Assembly: GCA_019307945.1 (NCBI GenBank)
Contig: JAFDIS010000008.1
Coordinates: 1-64,000 of the forward strand
Length of the DNA: 64,000 bases
Source of the DNA: Deltaproteobacteria bacterium
GTDB lineage: Bacteria; Desulfobacterota; DSM-4660; Desulfatiglandales; Desulfatiglandaceae
Direction of reading: 5' to 3'
Shown here: one piece after another, positions 33,949 through 43,138 of the stretch
Position numbering within the stretch: the first letter of the stretch is position 1
Layout: each line of letters begins with the position of its first letter
The notes under the pieces: model-generated
Databases searched by the model: none
What the model saw: the letters and a program-made list of their open reading frames with translations, nothing else
What the model was told of the DNA's origin: nothing
Translations under genes and position numbers: made by a program

Positions 33949-33978
33949 ATTTTATTCGGAAGCTGTTTTACGTGTCAA
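33949..33978 (-). promoter_or_regulatory. sigma-70 promoter of the cimA-leuACD cluster
   Basis: On the minus strand, TTGACA (complement of 33973-33978), an 18-bp spacer and TAAAAT (complement of 33949-33954, five of six). Transcription would start near 33942, about 40 bases before the leader peptide ATG. Confidence 0.75.
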
Positions 33979-34039
33979 GAAGTTTTTTCTCCTTTTCATG
34001 AACTCCTTGGCAAATCCTGAATAAGACAGGCCCGAACAT

Positions 34040-34702
34040 TCAGAAGATCCTGACTTCCCGGCAAGCCCCCCCGCCGAACCGGCTGACGGCTTCGCCCGCC
34101 AGCGCCAATCCGGTCTCCAGGTGCTGCGCGTCGATACCTGGTACGGCATAGGCGTAAAAAAGCACGTCTTGCGTCCTTTCGGTGACACGGGTCTTTTCAT
34201 CCGCACCCTGGCAGAGCACGCAGACGATTTCCTTCTCATCCCTCAGCACGATCTCCCCGGCGCGAGTGGTCATGGTCCGACCGCCCATGCCTTCGCAGGT
34301 CTCACTCCCCTCGGACACATCCAATGTGAGCCCGCCGTCGAACCGTTGGAAATCGGCTGCCGCCACCAGGATCCCGGCGCACATCTCGGCCATGAAATGG
34401 GCGTCCACCATGATGTTGTAGCGGGGAAAGCCGCTGTTCACGGTCCTCTTCAGATGGCCTGGAAGAGGGCAGGCATACCCGAACCCTCGAAAAAACCGAT
34501 CATAGACGCCTATGCGCGCCTCGATCTCGGCCAGGGTCGCACGGCTCCTCATGCGCCTGAGTTTCTTGCGCTTATACTGGTCGAACCCCGGGGGATTCAC
34601 GGGGTTCTGACAGCCCGTGACCAGGACGAAACCGAAGGGCACCTCCGGGTAACGTTCGCGGTAGGGGCGCGATTTGGAAAACCGCACGTCGGGCATCTCC
34701 AT
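34040..34702 (-). CDS. B3/B4 tRNA-binding domain protein
   Basis: The 220-residue protein resembles the free-standing B3/B4 domain family (COG3382), related to the editing domain of phenylalanyl-tRNA synthetase beta chain. Typical segments are NPVNPPGFDQYKRKKLRR, NIMVDAHFMAEMCAGILVA and DEKEIVCVLCQGADEK. Editing or deacylation of mischarged tRNA is an inference for the family. Its stop lies about 60 bp upstream of the cimA promoter on the same strand. It is divergent from suhB. Confidence 0.82.
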   Translation of the reverse strand: MEMPDVRFSKSRPYRERYPEVPFGFVLVTGCQNPVNPPGFDQYKRKKLRRMRSRATLAEIEARIGVYDRFFRGFGYACPLPGHLKRTVNSGFPRYNIMVDAHFMAEMCAGILVAAADFQRFDGGLTLDVSEGSETCEGMGGRTMTTRAGEIVLRDEKEIVCVLCQGADEKTRVTERTQDVLFYAYAVPGIDAQHLETGLALAGEAVSRFGGGACREVRIF

Positions 34703-34901
34703 CCCTCCTTCCCTCCGACCGCTTCCGGACCCTGGGCCCCGACGCGGAGAGCAGGGTTTTTCAAAAGTCCATGGACAACTCCCTTATCATGAATTACCTT
34801 CTGGGGCAATGGCGGGGACGGGGACATCTTCAGGAAAAACGGGTGTCGCCCACACGACTTCTCCAGGGGGCAAAAACCAGCGAGGGGAGGGATAGGGGTT
34901 C

Positions 34902-35723
34902 ATGTGGGAAAGAGAAAAGGAAATCGCCCATGAGGCGGCAAGGGCGGCCGGGGCCTTCCTGGCTGACAGGTTCGGCGGGCGCAACACCATCATGAAAAAG
35001 GGGCTGATCGATCTGGTGACGGACGCGGATCTCGGCTCCGAGGAGATGATTCTTGAGATCATCTCCAGCTCCTTTCCGGCGGACACGATCCTGTCCGAAG
35101 AGGCAGGCGCCCGGGACCAGGCCTCCGGCCGGACATGGATCGTCGATCCCCTGGACGGCACCACCAATTTCGCCCACGGATTCCCCTTTTTCGCCGTATC
35201 CATCGCCCTGGAGGAAAAAGGAGATCTCGTCCTGGGCCTTGTATTTGATCCCATCGGAGAAGAATGTTTCGAGGCGGTCAAGGGACAGGGGGCGCTTCTC
35301 AACGGACGTCCCGTACGGGTGTCCGAAACGGATCGCATGACAGACGCCCTCCTCGGGACGGGATTCCCGTACGATGTGCACGAAAAACCCCACCGCGTCA
35401 TGGAACGCTTCACCCGCATGATCACCCGCGCCCAGGGGGTGCGCAGACCGGGCTCGGCGGCCCTGGATCTGTGCTACGTGGCATCGGGACGTTTCGACGG
35501 ATTCTGGGAAGAGAAATTGAAGCCCTGGGACACGGCCGGAGGGGCCCTCATCGTGAAGGAGGCCGGAGGCGTGGTCACGGACTTCCATGGAAACCCTTAT
35601 TCCCCCTTCGGCCGTTCGATCCTCGCGGCCAACCGCCCCATTCATGCCGAAATGCTGCGCATTCTGGCCTCCCGCGAGACCGGGAACGATCCCCCGAAGC
35701 CCGGGCCAAGAGCCTCAGGATGA
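34902..35723 (+). CDS. suhB: inositol monophosphatase family protein
   Basis: The 273-residue enzyme belongs to the SuhB/inositol monophosphatase family of Mg-dependent sugar phosphatases. The metal-binding motifs are VTDADLGSE (about 40), WIVDPLDGTTNFAHG (about 78-92) and the C-terminal KPWDTAGGALIVKEAGG (about 205). The substrate could be inositol phosphate, fructose bisphosphate or, as for SuhB, a role in rRNA antitermination. GGGAGGGATAGGGG precedes the ATG. Its stop overlaps that of the convergent YggU-like gene by 9 bp. Confidence 0.92.
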   Translation: MWEREKEIAHEAARAAGAFLADRFGGRNTIMKKGLIDLVTDADLGSEEMILEIISSSFPADTILSEEAGARDQASGRTWIVDPLDGTTNFAHGFPFFAVSIALEEKGDLVLGLVFDPIGEECFEAVKGQGALLNGRPVRVSETDRMTDALLGTGFPYDVHEKPHRVMERFTRMITRAQGVRRPGSAALDLCYVASGRFDGFWEEKLKPWDTAGGALIVKEAGGVVTDFHGNPYSPFGRSILAANRPIHAEMLRILASRETGNDPPKPGPRASG

Positions 35724-36008
35724 CAAGATGGCGTCCACCTGGGCCGGTGTAAGACCCGCCACACGGATCCGTTTCGTCCTGGCGCGCTCACCGGAGACGA
35801 TCTCCACGTCCCTTTTTGCCAGGCCCAGCCTTCCGGCGAGAAAATCCCGCAAGGCCCTGTTGGCTGCTCCCTCCACGGGGGCGGCGGTGATTTTTATGCG
35901 GTAGACGCCGCCCTCTTTCCCCGAAACCTTGTTCCTTGAAGACCGGGGAATGACGCGAACCTGAATGATGCAGGATCGCTCCGTTCTCTTGCCGGGCATG
36001 GCAGGCAT
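35715..36008 (-). CDS. DUF167/YggU family protein
   Basis: The 97-residue protein matches DUF167: IQVRVIPRSSRNKVSG, IKITAAPVEGAANRALRDFLA and DVEIVSGERARTKRIRV. Its function is unknown. It commonly lies with yggT, as here, where yggT is 33 bp upstream on the same strand. An in-frame Met four codons in is an alternative start. Confidence 0.92.
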   Translation of the reverse strand: MPAMPGKRTERSCIIQVRVIPRSSRNKVSGKEGGVYRIKITAAPVEGAANRALRDFLAGRLGLAKRDVEIVSGERARTKRIRVAGLTPAQVDAILSS

Positions 36009-36041
36009 GGGCGGCTTCCGTTTCTCGACGGGGTCTGGGGG

Positions 36042-36344
36042 CTATCCTCCCATCCTGGATGCTAGTTGGTAGAGGCTTTGCACCAGGAAGGACTGGATGA
36101 ATACGATGGCCAGGATCACCAGGATAGGCGAAAAATCGATCCCGCCCAAGTTCAGGGGGACTCTCCGCCGAATGGGCCCCAGGACCGGTTCCGTGGCCCC
36201 TGCCAGGAACCGTACTATGGGGTTGAATGGGTCAGGATTGACCCAAGATATGATGGCTCTTCCGATAATGATCCACATATATATGCTCAGGCCGATGTCA
36301 ATGATCTTGGCAACGGCCACCAGGAAATTGGCTATCACGAACAT
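36042..36344 (-). CDS. yggT: YggT family membrane protein
   Basis: The 100-residue integral membrane protein has two hydrophobic blocks around the loop WVNPDPFNPIVRFLAGATEPVLGPIRR, the YggT signature. The family is linked to osmotic tolerance and, in some lineages, cell division or membrane organisation. The start at 36344 (MFVIANFLVAV) has GGAGA upstream; the longer frame to 36428 overlaps the neighbouring gene and is unlikely. Confidence 0.93.
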   Translation of the reverse strand: MFVIANFLVAVAKIIDIGLSIYMWIIIGRAIISWVNPDPFNPIVRFLAGATEPVLGPIRRRVPLNLGGIDFSPILVILAIVFIQSFLVQSLYQLASRMGG

Positions 36345-37069
36345 GTCTTCTCCTTGTCTTGAGGTCCCGGACGCGCGGGAACGGCCTTGTGAGGCACGAA
36401 GCGGAAGGCCGTGACAATCCCGTGGCACTTACAGGCCGTGGCCAGAAGCCGATGGCCCTCCCCGCCGGAGACCAGCGCGTGCTTCAGTGCTTTCAAATCC
36501 CCCGCCCGATACCCGCCCACCCCCGGTGCCACCTGCCGGCTTCGCAGGACCAGGGCCTTGCGGCCCCAGGCCGTCAACTCGCCGAGCAACTCGTAAAGCG
36601 GACGGCGCCGCTCCCCCGTGACCGTGCAGGCGTCGGGTTCCGGGCAGTCATCCGGGCAAAGAAAATCCGCGTAGCTTACCAGCAGCGATCCCTCGCTGCC
36701 CGCCCATGTGTGGGGCAGAGTCTCCTTCAAGGATTCAGGCACGGGGCTCTGTTCAAGGTCAAACTGCCCGCGCAGCGTGGCCTTGAGCCAGAGGTAGGCC
36801 AGGTGCACGGGGACGGCCGGAATAATGAGGTCCTTTTCGGCCAGATCCTCGAAACGGCCCACCAAAAAATCGATCCCGTCCGCTCGGACGCGCTGGACGG
36901 GCAGGTGCCTGATCTCCTCCAGGCCCTGCAACTCCCTATCCACGACCACCACGGGTCCCTTGCTGTCTCTCGACGTCAGCCGGGCCGCGCGGGCCCCGAA
37001 GTGTCCCGCGCCGATGACATATGTGAAAATCCGGCCGGATCTGTCTCCGGCCTCTCCACCTTGAGCCAA
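36335..37069 (-). CDS. NAD(P)-binding (TrkA-N-like) protein
   Basis: The protein opens with a Rossmann fold, TYVIGAGHFGARAARL followed by VVVVDRE, as in TrkA-N domains. The rest is unfamiliar, with cysteines in YADFLCPDDCPEPDACTV and TACKCHG that could bind a metal. No ATG fits: the frame runs into the RNase P RNA gene, so I place the start at TTG 37069, which has GAGG upstream (244 residues). It overlaps yggT by 10 bp. The link to potassium transport is not shown by any neighbour. Confidence 0.65.
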   Translation of the reverse strand: MAQGGEAGDRSGRIFTYVIGAGHFGARAARLTSRDSKGPVVVVDRELQGLEEIRHLPVQRVRADGIDFLVGRFEDLAEKDLIIPAVPVHLAYLWLKATLRGQFDLEQSPVPESLKETLPHTWAGSEGSLLVSYADFLCPDDCPEPDACTVTGERRRPLYELLGELTAWGRKALVLRSRQVAPGVGGYRAGDLKALKHALVSGGEGHRLLATACKCHGIVTAFRFVPHKAVPARPGPQDKEKTCS

Positions 37070-37119
37070 GATCCTCAGCCTTTCCGGTCCCGTGAACCCG
37101 GTCCCCCGGGGAGGAATCA

Positions 37120-37531
37120 GGCATGTCGGAGCAGTCCGTAAGCCGGGTTCTGTTTCCCCGAAGCGGTCACCCGTTTCAGGGACGACGACCATTCATCTAG
37201 CCCCGCCGTTACCGACGGGGTCAAGCGACCTACCCGGGAACTCGGGCGGACCACCCTCAGACGTTCCCCTATTTGGTCTTGCTCCGGGTGGGGTTTGCCT
37301 AGCTCCCGCCGTCACCGGCGGGACTGGTGAGCTCTTACCTCACCGTTTCACCCTTACCCCGGAGTGCACGGCGCGAGGCCGGTACTCCGGGGCGGTTTGC
37401 TTTCTGTGGCACTTTCCTTCCCGTCGCCGGGACTGGGCGTTACCCAGCACCCTGTCCTGTGGAGCCCGGACTTTCCTCCCCCCCGCCACGAAGGGCGGGG
37501 CAGCGGCCGTCCGTCCTACTCCGACATGCCC
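37120..37531 (-). ncRNA. rnpB: RNase P RNA (class A)
   Basis: RNase P RNA is the ribozyme that matures tRNA 5' ends. On the minus strand the 5' part has the conserved GAGGAAAGTCCGGGCTCC and ACAGGACAGGGTGCTGGGTAACGCC. The 3' part ends in AACCCGGCTTACGGACTGCTCC. The ends GGCATGTCGGAG and CTCCGACATGCC pair to form P1, which sets the limits at about 37531 and 37120, roughly 410 nt. It lies 70 bp downstream of the zinc-ribbon gene. Confidence 0.95.
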
Positions 37532-37601
37532 GTTTCTCTCATCCCGCCCTCCGGTTGGGAGTGCCGAATCACCCAGGGGGGACAGGACCTTTGAGGGGCG
37601 A

Positions 37602-38345
37602 TCAGTCCCCTTCGCCCTCCCGGTAATAAGCATCTTCTCCCCAGTAGATGATACGGTGGCAGTTGGGGCAGGCCATCAATTCCATACCGCCGATCAATTC
37701 ATTGTACCTTTGGGGTGGGAGGGCCATGTTGCAGGTCTGGCAGATCCCCTTGAGCACCGGGCTTACGGCGATGCCGTCCTTTCTTTCCCGGATCAAGTCA
37801 TATCGCTTGAGCAGGTCTTCCTCCACCCCCCCGCAGATCCGCTCCCGCTCCTTCCTGAGCCTCTCCAGTTCCTGGTCGAGGGTAGTGAGCTCTTCCTGGA
37901 TCTCCAGCTTTTTCCTGGCGCCCTCCGCGTTGATCTCCTCCCGTTCCTCCTCAACGCTCCGGCATTTTTCTTCCAGCTCCTCGATGGCTTCCATCATCTC
38001 GAGAACCCGATCTTCCAGGCCGGCTTTCCGGAATTTGAGGTCGTCGAGTTCCTTGAGCGCGGCACGGTACTCTTTGTTGGACTTGATGCTGTCCAGCTTT
38101 GTTTGACTCTTGGCCGCCCTGGTCTCCAATTCCTCGATTTCGCGCTCGGCCTCACGCCTCTGCCGCTTGCGGTCTTCCAGATCCCGGGAGGTCTCCTCCC
38201 ACCGCTCTTCCACCTCCTGAAGCTGCGATTCGATGCTTTGCATCTTTGCCGGTGCCGCCATCTTCTTTTCCAGGATGCTCTTTATCCTGGAATCGCAATC
38301 CTGAAGGAGAATCAGTGATCGCATCGTGTCCTTCAACTCAACCAT
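37602..38345 (-). CDS. coiled-coil C4-type zinc-ribbon protein (COG1579)
   Basis: The 247-residue protein is a long charged coiled coil (about 1-180, rich in Glu, Lys and Arg heptads) with a C-terminal zinc ribbon: CQTCNMALPPQRYNEL and CPNCHRIIYW. This is the COG1579 family, of unsettled function, probably nucleic-acid binding. It is co-directional with rnpB and with the Nif3-like gene. Confidence 0.9.
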   Translation of the reverse strand: MVELKDTMRSLILLQDCDSRIKSILEKKMAAPAKMQSIESQLQEVEERWEETSRDLEDRKRQRREAEREIEELETRAAKSQTKLDSIKSNKEYRAALKELDDLKFRKAGLEDRVLEMMEAIEELEEKCRSVEEEREEINAEGARKKLEIQEELTTLDQELERLRKERERICGGVEEDLLKRYDLIRERKDGIAVSPVLKGICQTCNMALPPQRYNELIGGMELMACPNCHRIIYWGEDAYYREGEGD

Positions 38346-38398
38346 TTCGCAGGATTCAACCTCCCCTTCTTGCTTTACGCCACGGATGTCACCGTGTG

Positions 38399-39262
38399 CT
38401 ACAAATCATCGACCTCAGAGTCCGGGGGTCTCATGGAGGGACCGTCCCCTTTTCTCCCGGACCACCGCTCTATGGGATCCTTCTCGTCGCGGTCGAAATG
38501 GACCGGGATGTGCCATCCCTCCCGCAAAAAAGCATCTCCGAGGCGCCGGGAAAAAACCTCCATGGCGCACCTTTCGGTCCGGTAGTGGCCCGCGTCCACC
38601 ACGCAGAGCCCCGAAGCACCCGCTTCCAGGGCATGGTGATGGCCGATGTCTCCCGTCACCAGGACCTGGGCGCGCTTTTCGGCACTCACCCGAAGGAGCC
38701 CCCCGCCGGAACCGCCCACCACGGCCACACGCCTCACGGGATCGCGCGGGGGGTTGACAACCCCGAGGTGCCGGGCCCCCATGATCTCACCTATCCGCCC
38801 CAGGAATTCGGAGGCGGGCACGGGTGCGGGAAGATTCCCGACCCTTCCGATCCCGGCGCCGGCCGCGGATTCGGATTCCTCCAGGACCTCCACATCCGTG
38901 AGGCCCAGCAACTCGGCAAGGATATCATTGATTCCGCCGGGTGCCGCATCCAGGTTCGTGTGCATTGCCACCACGGCCACCTCGTGCCTCACGGCCTCCT
39001 TCACCACCTCGCCCGGATAGATATCGGTTTCCACCCTGGCCAACGGCCTGAAGAGGAGGGGGTGGTGAGTCAGCAGGACGCCGCAACCACTCTCCACGGC
39101 GCCCTTGAGGGCCCGGATACCGGGATCGAGGGCCACGTGGACGCCCCTTGCCTCCCACGAGGCGGATCCCACCTGAAGGCCGGAGTTGTCCCATGTTTCC
39201 GCCAGCCGGAACGGGGCCATACGGTCGAGGAGATGCAAGAGATCCTTGAGGGTCGGTCTCAT
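38399..39262 (-). CDS. Nif3-like dinuclear metal-centre protein
   Basis: The 287-residue protein belongs to the Nif3/YbgI family. It has AETWDNSGLQVG (about 21-32), THHPLLF with the metal-binding histidines, HTNLDAAPGGIND and the C-terminal TGDIGHHHALEA and VDAGHYRTE. These proteins form hexamer rings with a two-metal site; a GTP cyclohydrolase I type 2 role is often annotated but is not general. The next gene downstream is the zinc-ribbon coiled-coil gene, about 50 bp away. Confidence 0.92.
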   Translation of the reverse strand: MRPTLKDLLHLLDRMAPFRLAETWDNSGLQVGSASWEARGVHVALDPGIRALKGAVESGCGVLLTHHPLLFRPLARVETDIYPGEVVKEAVRHEVAVVAMHTNLDAAPGGINDILAELLGLTDVEVLEESESAAGAGIGRVGNLPAPVPASEFLGRIGEIMGARHLGVVNPPRDPVRRVAVVGGSGGGLLRVSAEKRAQVLVTGDIGHHHALEAGASGLCVVDAGHYRTERCAMEVFSRRLGDAFLREGWHIPVHFDRDEKDPIERWSGRKGDGPSMRPPDSEVDDL

Positions 39263-39291
39263 CCGTTGCGTCTCCCTGTCCCCGCATCAAA

Positions 39292-39329
39292 CTGAAGGGG
39301 CGCACCCTCTAAAGGGTGCGCCCCTTCAG
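39292..39329 (-). terminator. strong hairpin after tRNA-Met/rpoD
   Basis: CTGAAGGGGCGCACCCT and its exact inverse (17-bp arms, 39292-39308 and 39313-39329) with loop ctaa. On the minus strand only TTT follows, so termination may be imperfect. It separates the rpoD-tRNA unit from the Nif3-like gene. Confidence 0.65.
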
Positions 39330-39397
39330 CGGGTCGCGCGTGGGGTCGCCCGGGGGATCTATTGTCTTTTTTTCCTTTGCCTGCGCTCATCTTCTCG

Positions 39398-39473
39398 TGG
39401 TGGGCCCACCTGGATTCGAACCAGGGACCTACCGGTTATGAGCCGGTGGCTCTTCCAACTGAGCTATAGGCCC
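39398..39473 (-). tRNA. tRNA-Met (anticodon CAT)
   Basis: The minus strand folds as a tRNA: acceptor GGGCCTA/TGGGCCC, D arm TAGCTCAGTTGGAAGAGCC, anticodon stem-loop ACCGGCTCATAACCGGT with anticodon CAT, T arm CCTGGTTCGAATCCAGG, and an encoded CCA. The 5' end lacks the mismatch of initiator tRNA, so it is elongator Met. A lysidine-modified tRNA-Ile (also CAT) cannot be excluded by eye. Confidence 0.92.
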
Positions 39474-39559
39474 GTTCAAACCGTCATTTAAATTCTTAGC
39501 ATGCGAACTCGCCCCTGGATTGTCAAGCACATTTGTCAACTCCCCGGGGGTGCGCGGCA

Positions 39560-41326
39560 TCAATTGTCCACAAAGCTCTTCAGTTTCTTGCTCCGGCTGG
39601 GGTGCCGCAACTTGCGAAGTGCCTTGGCTTCGATCTGGCGGATCCGTTCCCGGGTCACGTCAAAGTCCCTTCCCACCTCTTCCAGGGTGTGGTCGGCCTT
39701 TTCACCGATGCCGAACCGCATTCGAAGCACCTTCTCTTCCCTCGGAGTAAGGGTGGTGAGCACCTTGCGCGTTTGCTCGGAGAGGTTGTAACTGATGATG
39801 GCGTCTGCGGGCGACATCACCTTCTTGTCCTCGATGAAATCCCCGAGATGGCTGTCCTCCTCCTCCCCGATGGGGGTTTCCAGGGAGATCGGCTCCTTGG
39901 CGATCTTCAGGACCTTGCGCACCTTTTCCAGAGGGAACTCCATCTTTTCGGCGATCTCTTCAGGCGTAGGCTCCCGGCCGTGTTCCTGCACCAGATACCG
40001 TGAGGTGCGGATCAGCTTGTTGATGGTCTCAATCATGTGAACCGGGATCCTGATGGTCCTCGCCTGGTCCGCGATGGCCCTGGTTATGGCCTGACGAATC
40101 CACCACGTCGCATAGGTGCTGAACTTATAGCCCCGCTGGTACTCGAACTTGTCCACCGCCTTCATCAGGCCGATGTTTCCTTCCTGAATCAGGTCCAAGA
40201 ACTGAAGTCCCCGGTTGGTATATTTTTTCGCGATGCTCACCACCAGTCGGAGATTGGCCTCAATGAGATCGCATTTGGCCTTCTTTGCCTTTTCCAGGCT
40301 CCTCTCCACGCGTTCCAAGGTCTTTCTGAGCTCCCGGGGCGTGCGGTCGGTTCTTTCCCGGAATTGCTTCAGGGTCTTTTGGGCCTGGTCGATACGGCCC
40401 TTCATTTCCTGCAGCTCCGCCTTGGTGAGCCCCAGGGGAGGGACGACGCGGTCGGGGCCTGCGTTCTTGGGGATCTTGGAAAAACACTTCTTGATCTGCG
40501 AAATCGGCTTTCCCCCCGCCCGGAGCATGCACTCGGCAATGGCCTTTTCGGATTCGTTCACTTCCGCCACCGCCTGCTGGAGCTTCTTGACCATCTCTTC
40601 GAGTTGACGCTTTTCCAGTCGGAATGAACTGACCAGCTCGGAGATCCGTTTCTGGTTCGCACGGATCTCCCGGGTCAGGGTCTTCTTCTTGGTCTCGGAG
40701 CAACGCGCCTTGGAACGCTCCCTCCTCGCATTGCACACGCACTGGTGGCATGCCTGGATCTCATCGATGAGATTGAGCAGGGAGTCCTTTCGTTCCCCCA
40801 GTTGCGTGTAATTCTCCTCATCGTCCAGGTCGTTGATCACGTCCTTGAGCTTCATCTCCCCTTCCCGGAGTTCTCGTCCGAGATCGATGATGTGCTCGAT
40901 ACCGATGGAGCAGTCCAGAAGGGCCGCCAGGGCCTCCTTTTCTCCGGACTCGATCCGCTTGGCGATCTCCACCTCCCCTTCCCGGGTCAGCAACGAGATG
41001 CAGCCCATCTCCTTCAAATACATCTTGACCGGGTCCGATACCCGCGACCCGCTCTCGGCCACCTCCATGCGGAGATTTTCCTTCACTTGCGCCTTGGCCT
41101 GTTTTTTCTTAATGCGCTTGGACTTTTCGATCTCTTCCCGTGCCGACTCGTCGATGACCAGGATGTCCAGCTCCTGAAACATCATCATCAAGTCGTCGAT
41201 CTGTTCCTCGGAAGAAACCAGATCATCGGGAAGGTCGTCGTTGAGCTCCTCGTAGGTAATGTAGCCCTTGTCCTTGCCGATATCGATCAACCGTTTCAAA
41301 CTTATCATGTCGGGATTTTTAGTCAT
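39560..41326 (-). CDS. rpoD: RNA polymerase primary sigma factor
   Basis: RpoD directs RNA polymerase to housekeeping promoters, consistent with the TTGACA/TATAAT-like boxes seen across this window. The 588-residue protein has region 1.1 at the start and 1.2 at [11 protein letters not shown]. Region 2 holds [27 protein letters not shown] and the -10 reading helix [10 protein letters not shown]. Region 3 is [11 protein letters not shown], and region 4 holds [29 protein letters not shown]. It follows dnaG by 21 bp, the classical dnaG-rpoD order, and the tRNA lies downstream. Confidence 0.97.
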   Translation of the reverse strand: MTKNPDMISLKRLIDIGKDKGYITYEELNDDLPDDLVSSEEQIDDLMMMFQELDILVIDESAREEIEKSKRIKKKQAKAQVKENLRMEVAESGSRVSDPVKMYLKEMGCISLLTREGEVEIAKRIESGEKEALAALLDCSIGIEHIIDLGRELREGEMKLKDVINDLDDEENYTQLGERKDSLLNLIDEIQACHQCVCNARRERSKARCSETKKKTLTREIRANQKRISELVSSFRLEKRQLEEMVKKLQQAVAEVNESEKAIAECMLRAGGKPISQIKKCFSKIPKNAGPDRVVPPLGLTKAELQEMKGRIDQAQKTLKQFRERTDRTPRELRKTLERVERSLEKAKKAKCDLIEANLRLVVSIAKKYTNRGLQFLDLIQEGNIGLMKAVDKFEYQRGYKFSTYATWWIRQAITRAIADQARTIRIPVHMIETINKLIRTSRYLVQEHGREPTPEEIAEKMEFPLEKVRKVLKIAKEPISLETPIGEEEDSHLGDFIEDKKVMSPADAIISYNLSEQTRKVLTTLTPREEKVLRMRFGIGEKADHTLEEVGRDFDVTRERIRQIEAKALRKLRHPSRSKKLKSFVDN

Positions 41327-41347
41327 TCCGTGCTCCCTCCCACACCA

Positions 41348-43138
41348 TTACGGTTCCCCGAAGGGGCCTTGGGGTCCATGAGACATCTGTTTCAACAGCT
41401 GATTCATGCCCTCCATGTCTCCGCGGGCCCGCGCTTCTCGGTAGGCTCGGGCCAGCTTTGTTTTTCTAATCTTCTTCTGAAAATCCGCGGCCGCCTCCTG
41501 GGCCAGCTCCACGGAATAAAACGGGGGCAGGAGCAACGCTTCCCTGAGGCGCTTCCGGCAATCTTCCTCTTCCAGTTGTTCCAGAAGGCTTTCCGGAGCA
41601 AATGCTCCATCCCGGGCATACCGCTCAAAAAAAATCTCGACGACCCGCACGATCCAGTCCTCTGAAACAAGGACCTTCCAGTCGCTTTCCATCAGTGGTC
41701 CGGCCGCATCAGGGTAATGGATCAGCAGGTTCAACAGGTGGATGCCGTCCAGCCCCGCCCGCTGCCCGCGCAAGGGGGTGCCCACCGCGTCCTGGAATTT
41801 CCCCCCCGTAGGCGCAGGCCCCCGCCTGCCGGCGCGGAGTTCTTCCCATACCAGGTTTTCTCGGATGCCGAGCTTTTCGGCCAAGTGCCCGGCGTAAAGG
41901 GCCCGTTGGGGGGCGTCGTGGAACTCCGAGAGAATCGGCGCCACCTGTTTCAAGACCCTGGCCTTAGCGTCCAGGTCCATCTCCTTTTCGGAACAGGCCC
42001 TTTCCAGATAAAAATCGAACAGGGGCAGAGCCCCTTCCACCAGTTCCCGGAACCGTTCAAGACCCCATTGATTCACAAAGCTGTCCGGATCCTCTCCTTT
42101 GGGTAATTGAACCGCCTTGGCGGAAACCCCTTCGTTCAGGAACAGGGGAAGGCTCTTGAGCACGGCTGCGTCACCCGCCTCGTCCGCATCGAAGACCAGC
42201 ACCACAATGGGCGCATAGCCCCTCAGCTTCCGGATATGATCCGCCGTCAGGGCGGTCCCCAGGGTGGCCACCACGTGCGCCAGGCCATGATTTCTCAGGG
42301 CAAGGAAATCCATGTACCCTTCCACCACCACGGCGCTTCCCTCGCCCCGGATGGCCCGGTACGCGGCATGCAACCCGTAAAGACAGCGCCCTTTTTGAAA
42401 GACCGGTGTCTCGGGGGTGTTGAGATACTTGGGCATGCCGTCGTCTAGGACCCTGCCGCCGAACCCCAGGACCCTTCCCCCCAGGTCGAAAATGGGGAAG
42501 ATGAGGCGCCCGCGGAACCGGTCGTAGTATCCCCCGCTTTTTCGCGGGGCCACCAGGCCCGCCTTGGCGGCGGTATCCAGGCTCAGGCCCTCCCTCTTGA
42601 GGAATTCCACCAGTCCGTCCCACCGGTCCGGCGCAAATCCCAGCCTAAATTCCTCTATGATCTCGCGGGAAATGCCGCGCTCCTCAACGTACCGGAGGGC
42701 GGCCAGGCCCCTGCGGTCCTCATTCAGGAGCCGTGCAAAATAGCTCATCGCCCGCTCGTTGACCCTGAAGATCTCCTCCCTTTCTTCGGCGCGGTGCCTT
42801 TGGGCCGGGGAAAGGGGCTTTTCGGGGATGTTCACCCCGAACTTTTGTGCCAGCTCCCGCAGGGCTTCCGGGAACGAGGCATTGTGGTACTCCATCCAGA
42901 ATGCGAATACGTCCCCCCCCTTCTTGCACCCGAAACAATGGAACATCTGCTTCGAGGGGCTCACCGTAAAAGAGGGCGCCTTCTCCGAATGAAAGGGACA
43001 AAGACCCACGTAATTCTGCCCGGCCTTCCGAAGCTGCACATACCGGCCCACCACCTCCACGATGTCCGCGGCCCTCTTGACCTCCTCCTTGGCCGAATGC
43101 ATCGCATCCATGCTCCCGGATCCCTGCCCCGCGTCCAT
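41348..43138 (-). CDS. dnaG: DNA primase
   Basis: DnaG synthesises RNA primers at the replication fork. The N-terminal zinc finger (CPFHSEKAPSF and CFGCKKGGD, about 46-75), the TOPRIM core (VVVEGYMDFLAL, VLVFDADEAGDAA) and a C-terminal helicase-interaction region are visible in 596 residues. The first ATG overlaps the mutS2 stop by one base; MHSAKEEVK, twelve codons in, is another possible start. It lies between mutS2 and rpoD in one transcription unit. Confidence 0.97.
   Translation of the reverse strand: MDAGQGSGSMDAMHSAKEEVKRAADIVEVVGRYVQLRKAGQNYVGLCPFHSEKAPSFTVSPSKQMFHCFGCKKGGDVFAFWMEYHNASFPEALRELAQKFGVNIPEKPLSPAQRHRAEEREEIFRVNERAMSYFARLLNEDRRGLAALRYVEERGISREIIEEFRLGFAPDRWDGLVEFLKREGLSLDTAAKAGLVAPRKSGGYYDRFRGRLIFPIFDLGGRVLGFGGRVLDDGMPKYLNTPETPVFQKGRCLYGLHAAYRAIRGEGSAVVVEGYMDFLALRNHGLAHVVATLGTALTADHIRKLRGYAPIVVLVFDADEAGDAAVLKSLPLFLNEGVSAKAVQLPKGEDPDSFVNQWGLERFRELVEGALPLFDFYLERACSEKEMDLDAKARVLKQVAPILSEFHDAPQRALYAGHLAEKLGIRENLVWEELRAGRRGPAPTGGKFQDAVGTPLRGQRAGLDGIHLLNLLIHYPDAAGPLMESDWKVLVSEDWIVRVVEIFFERYARDGAFAPESLLEQLEEEDCRKRLREALLLPPFYSVELAQEAAADFQKKIRKTKLARAYREARARGDMEGMNQLLKQMSHGPQGPFGEP

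Noticed and set aside
37092-38318. 408-residue plus-strand open frame
   Set aside because: It crosses the whole RNase P RNA gene and the antisense of the zinc-ribbon coiled-coil gene; no protein character.
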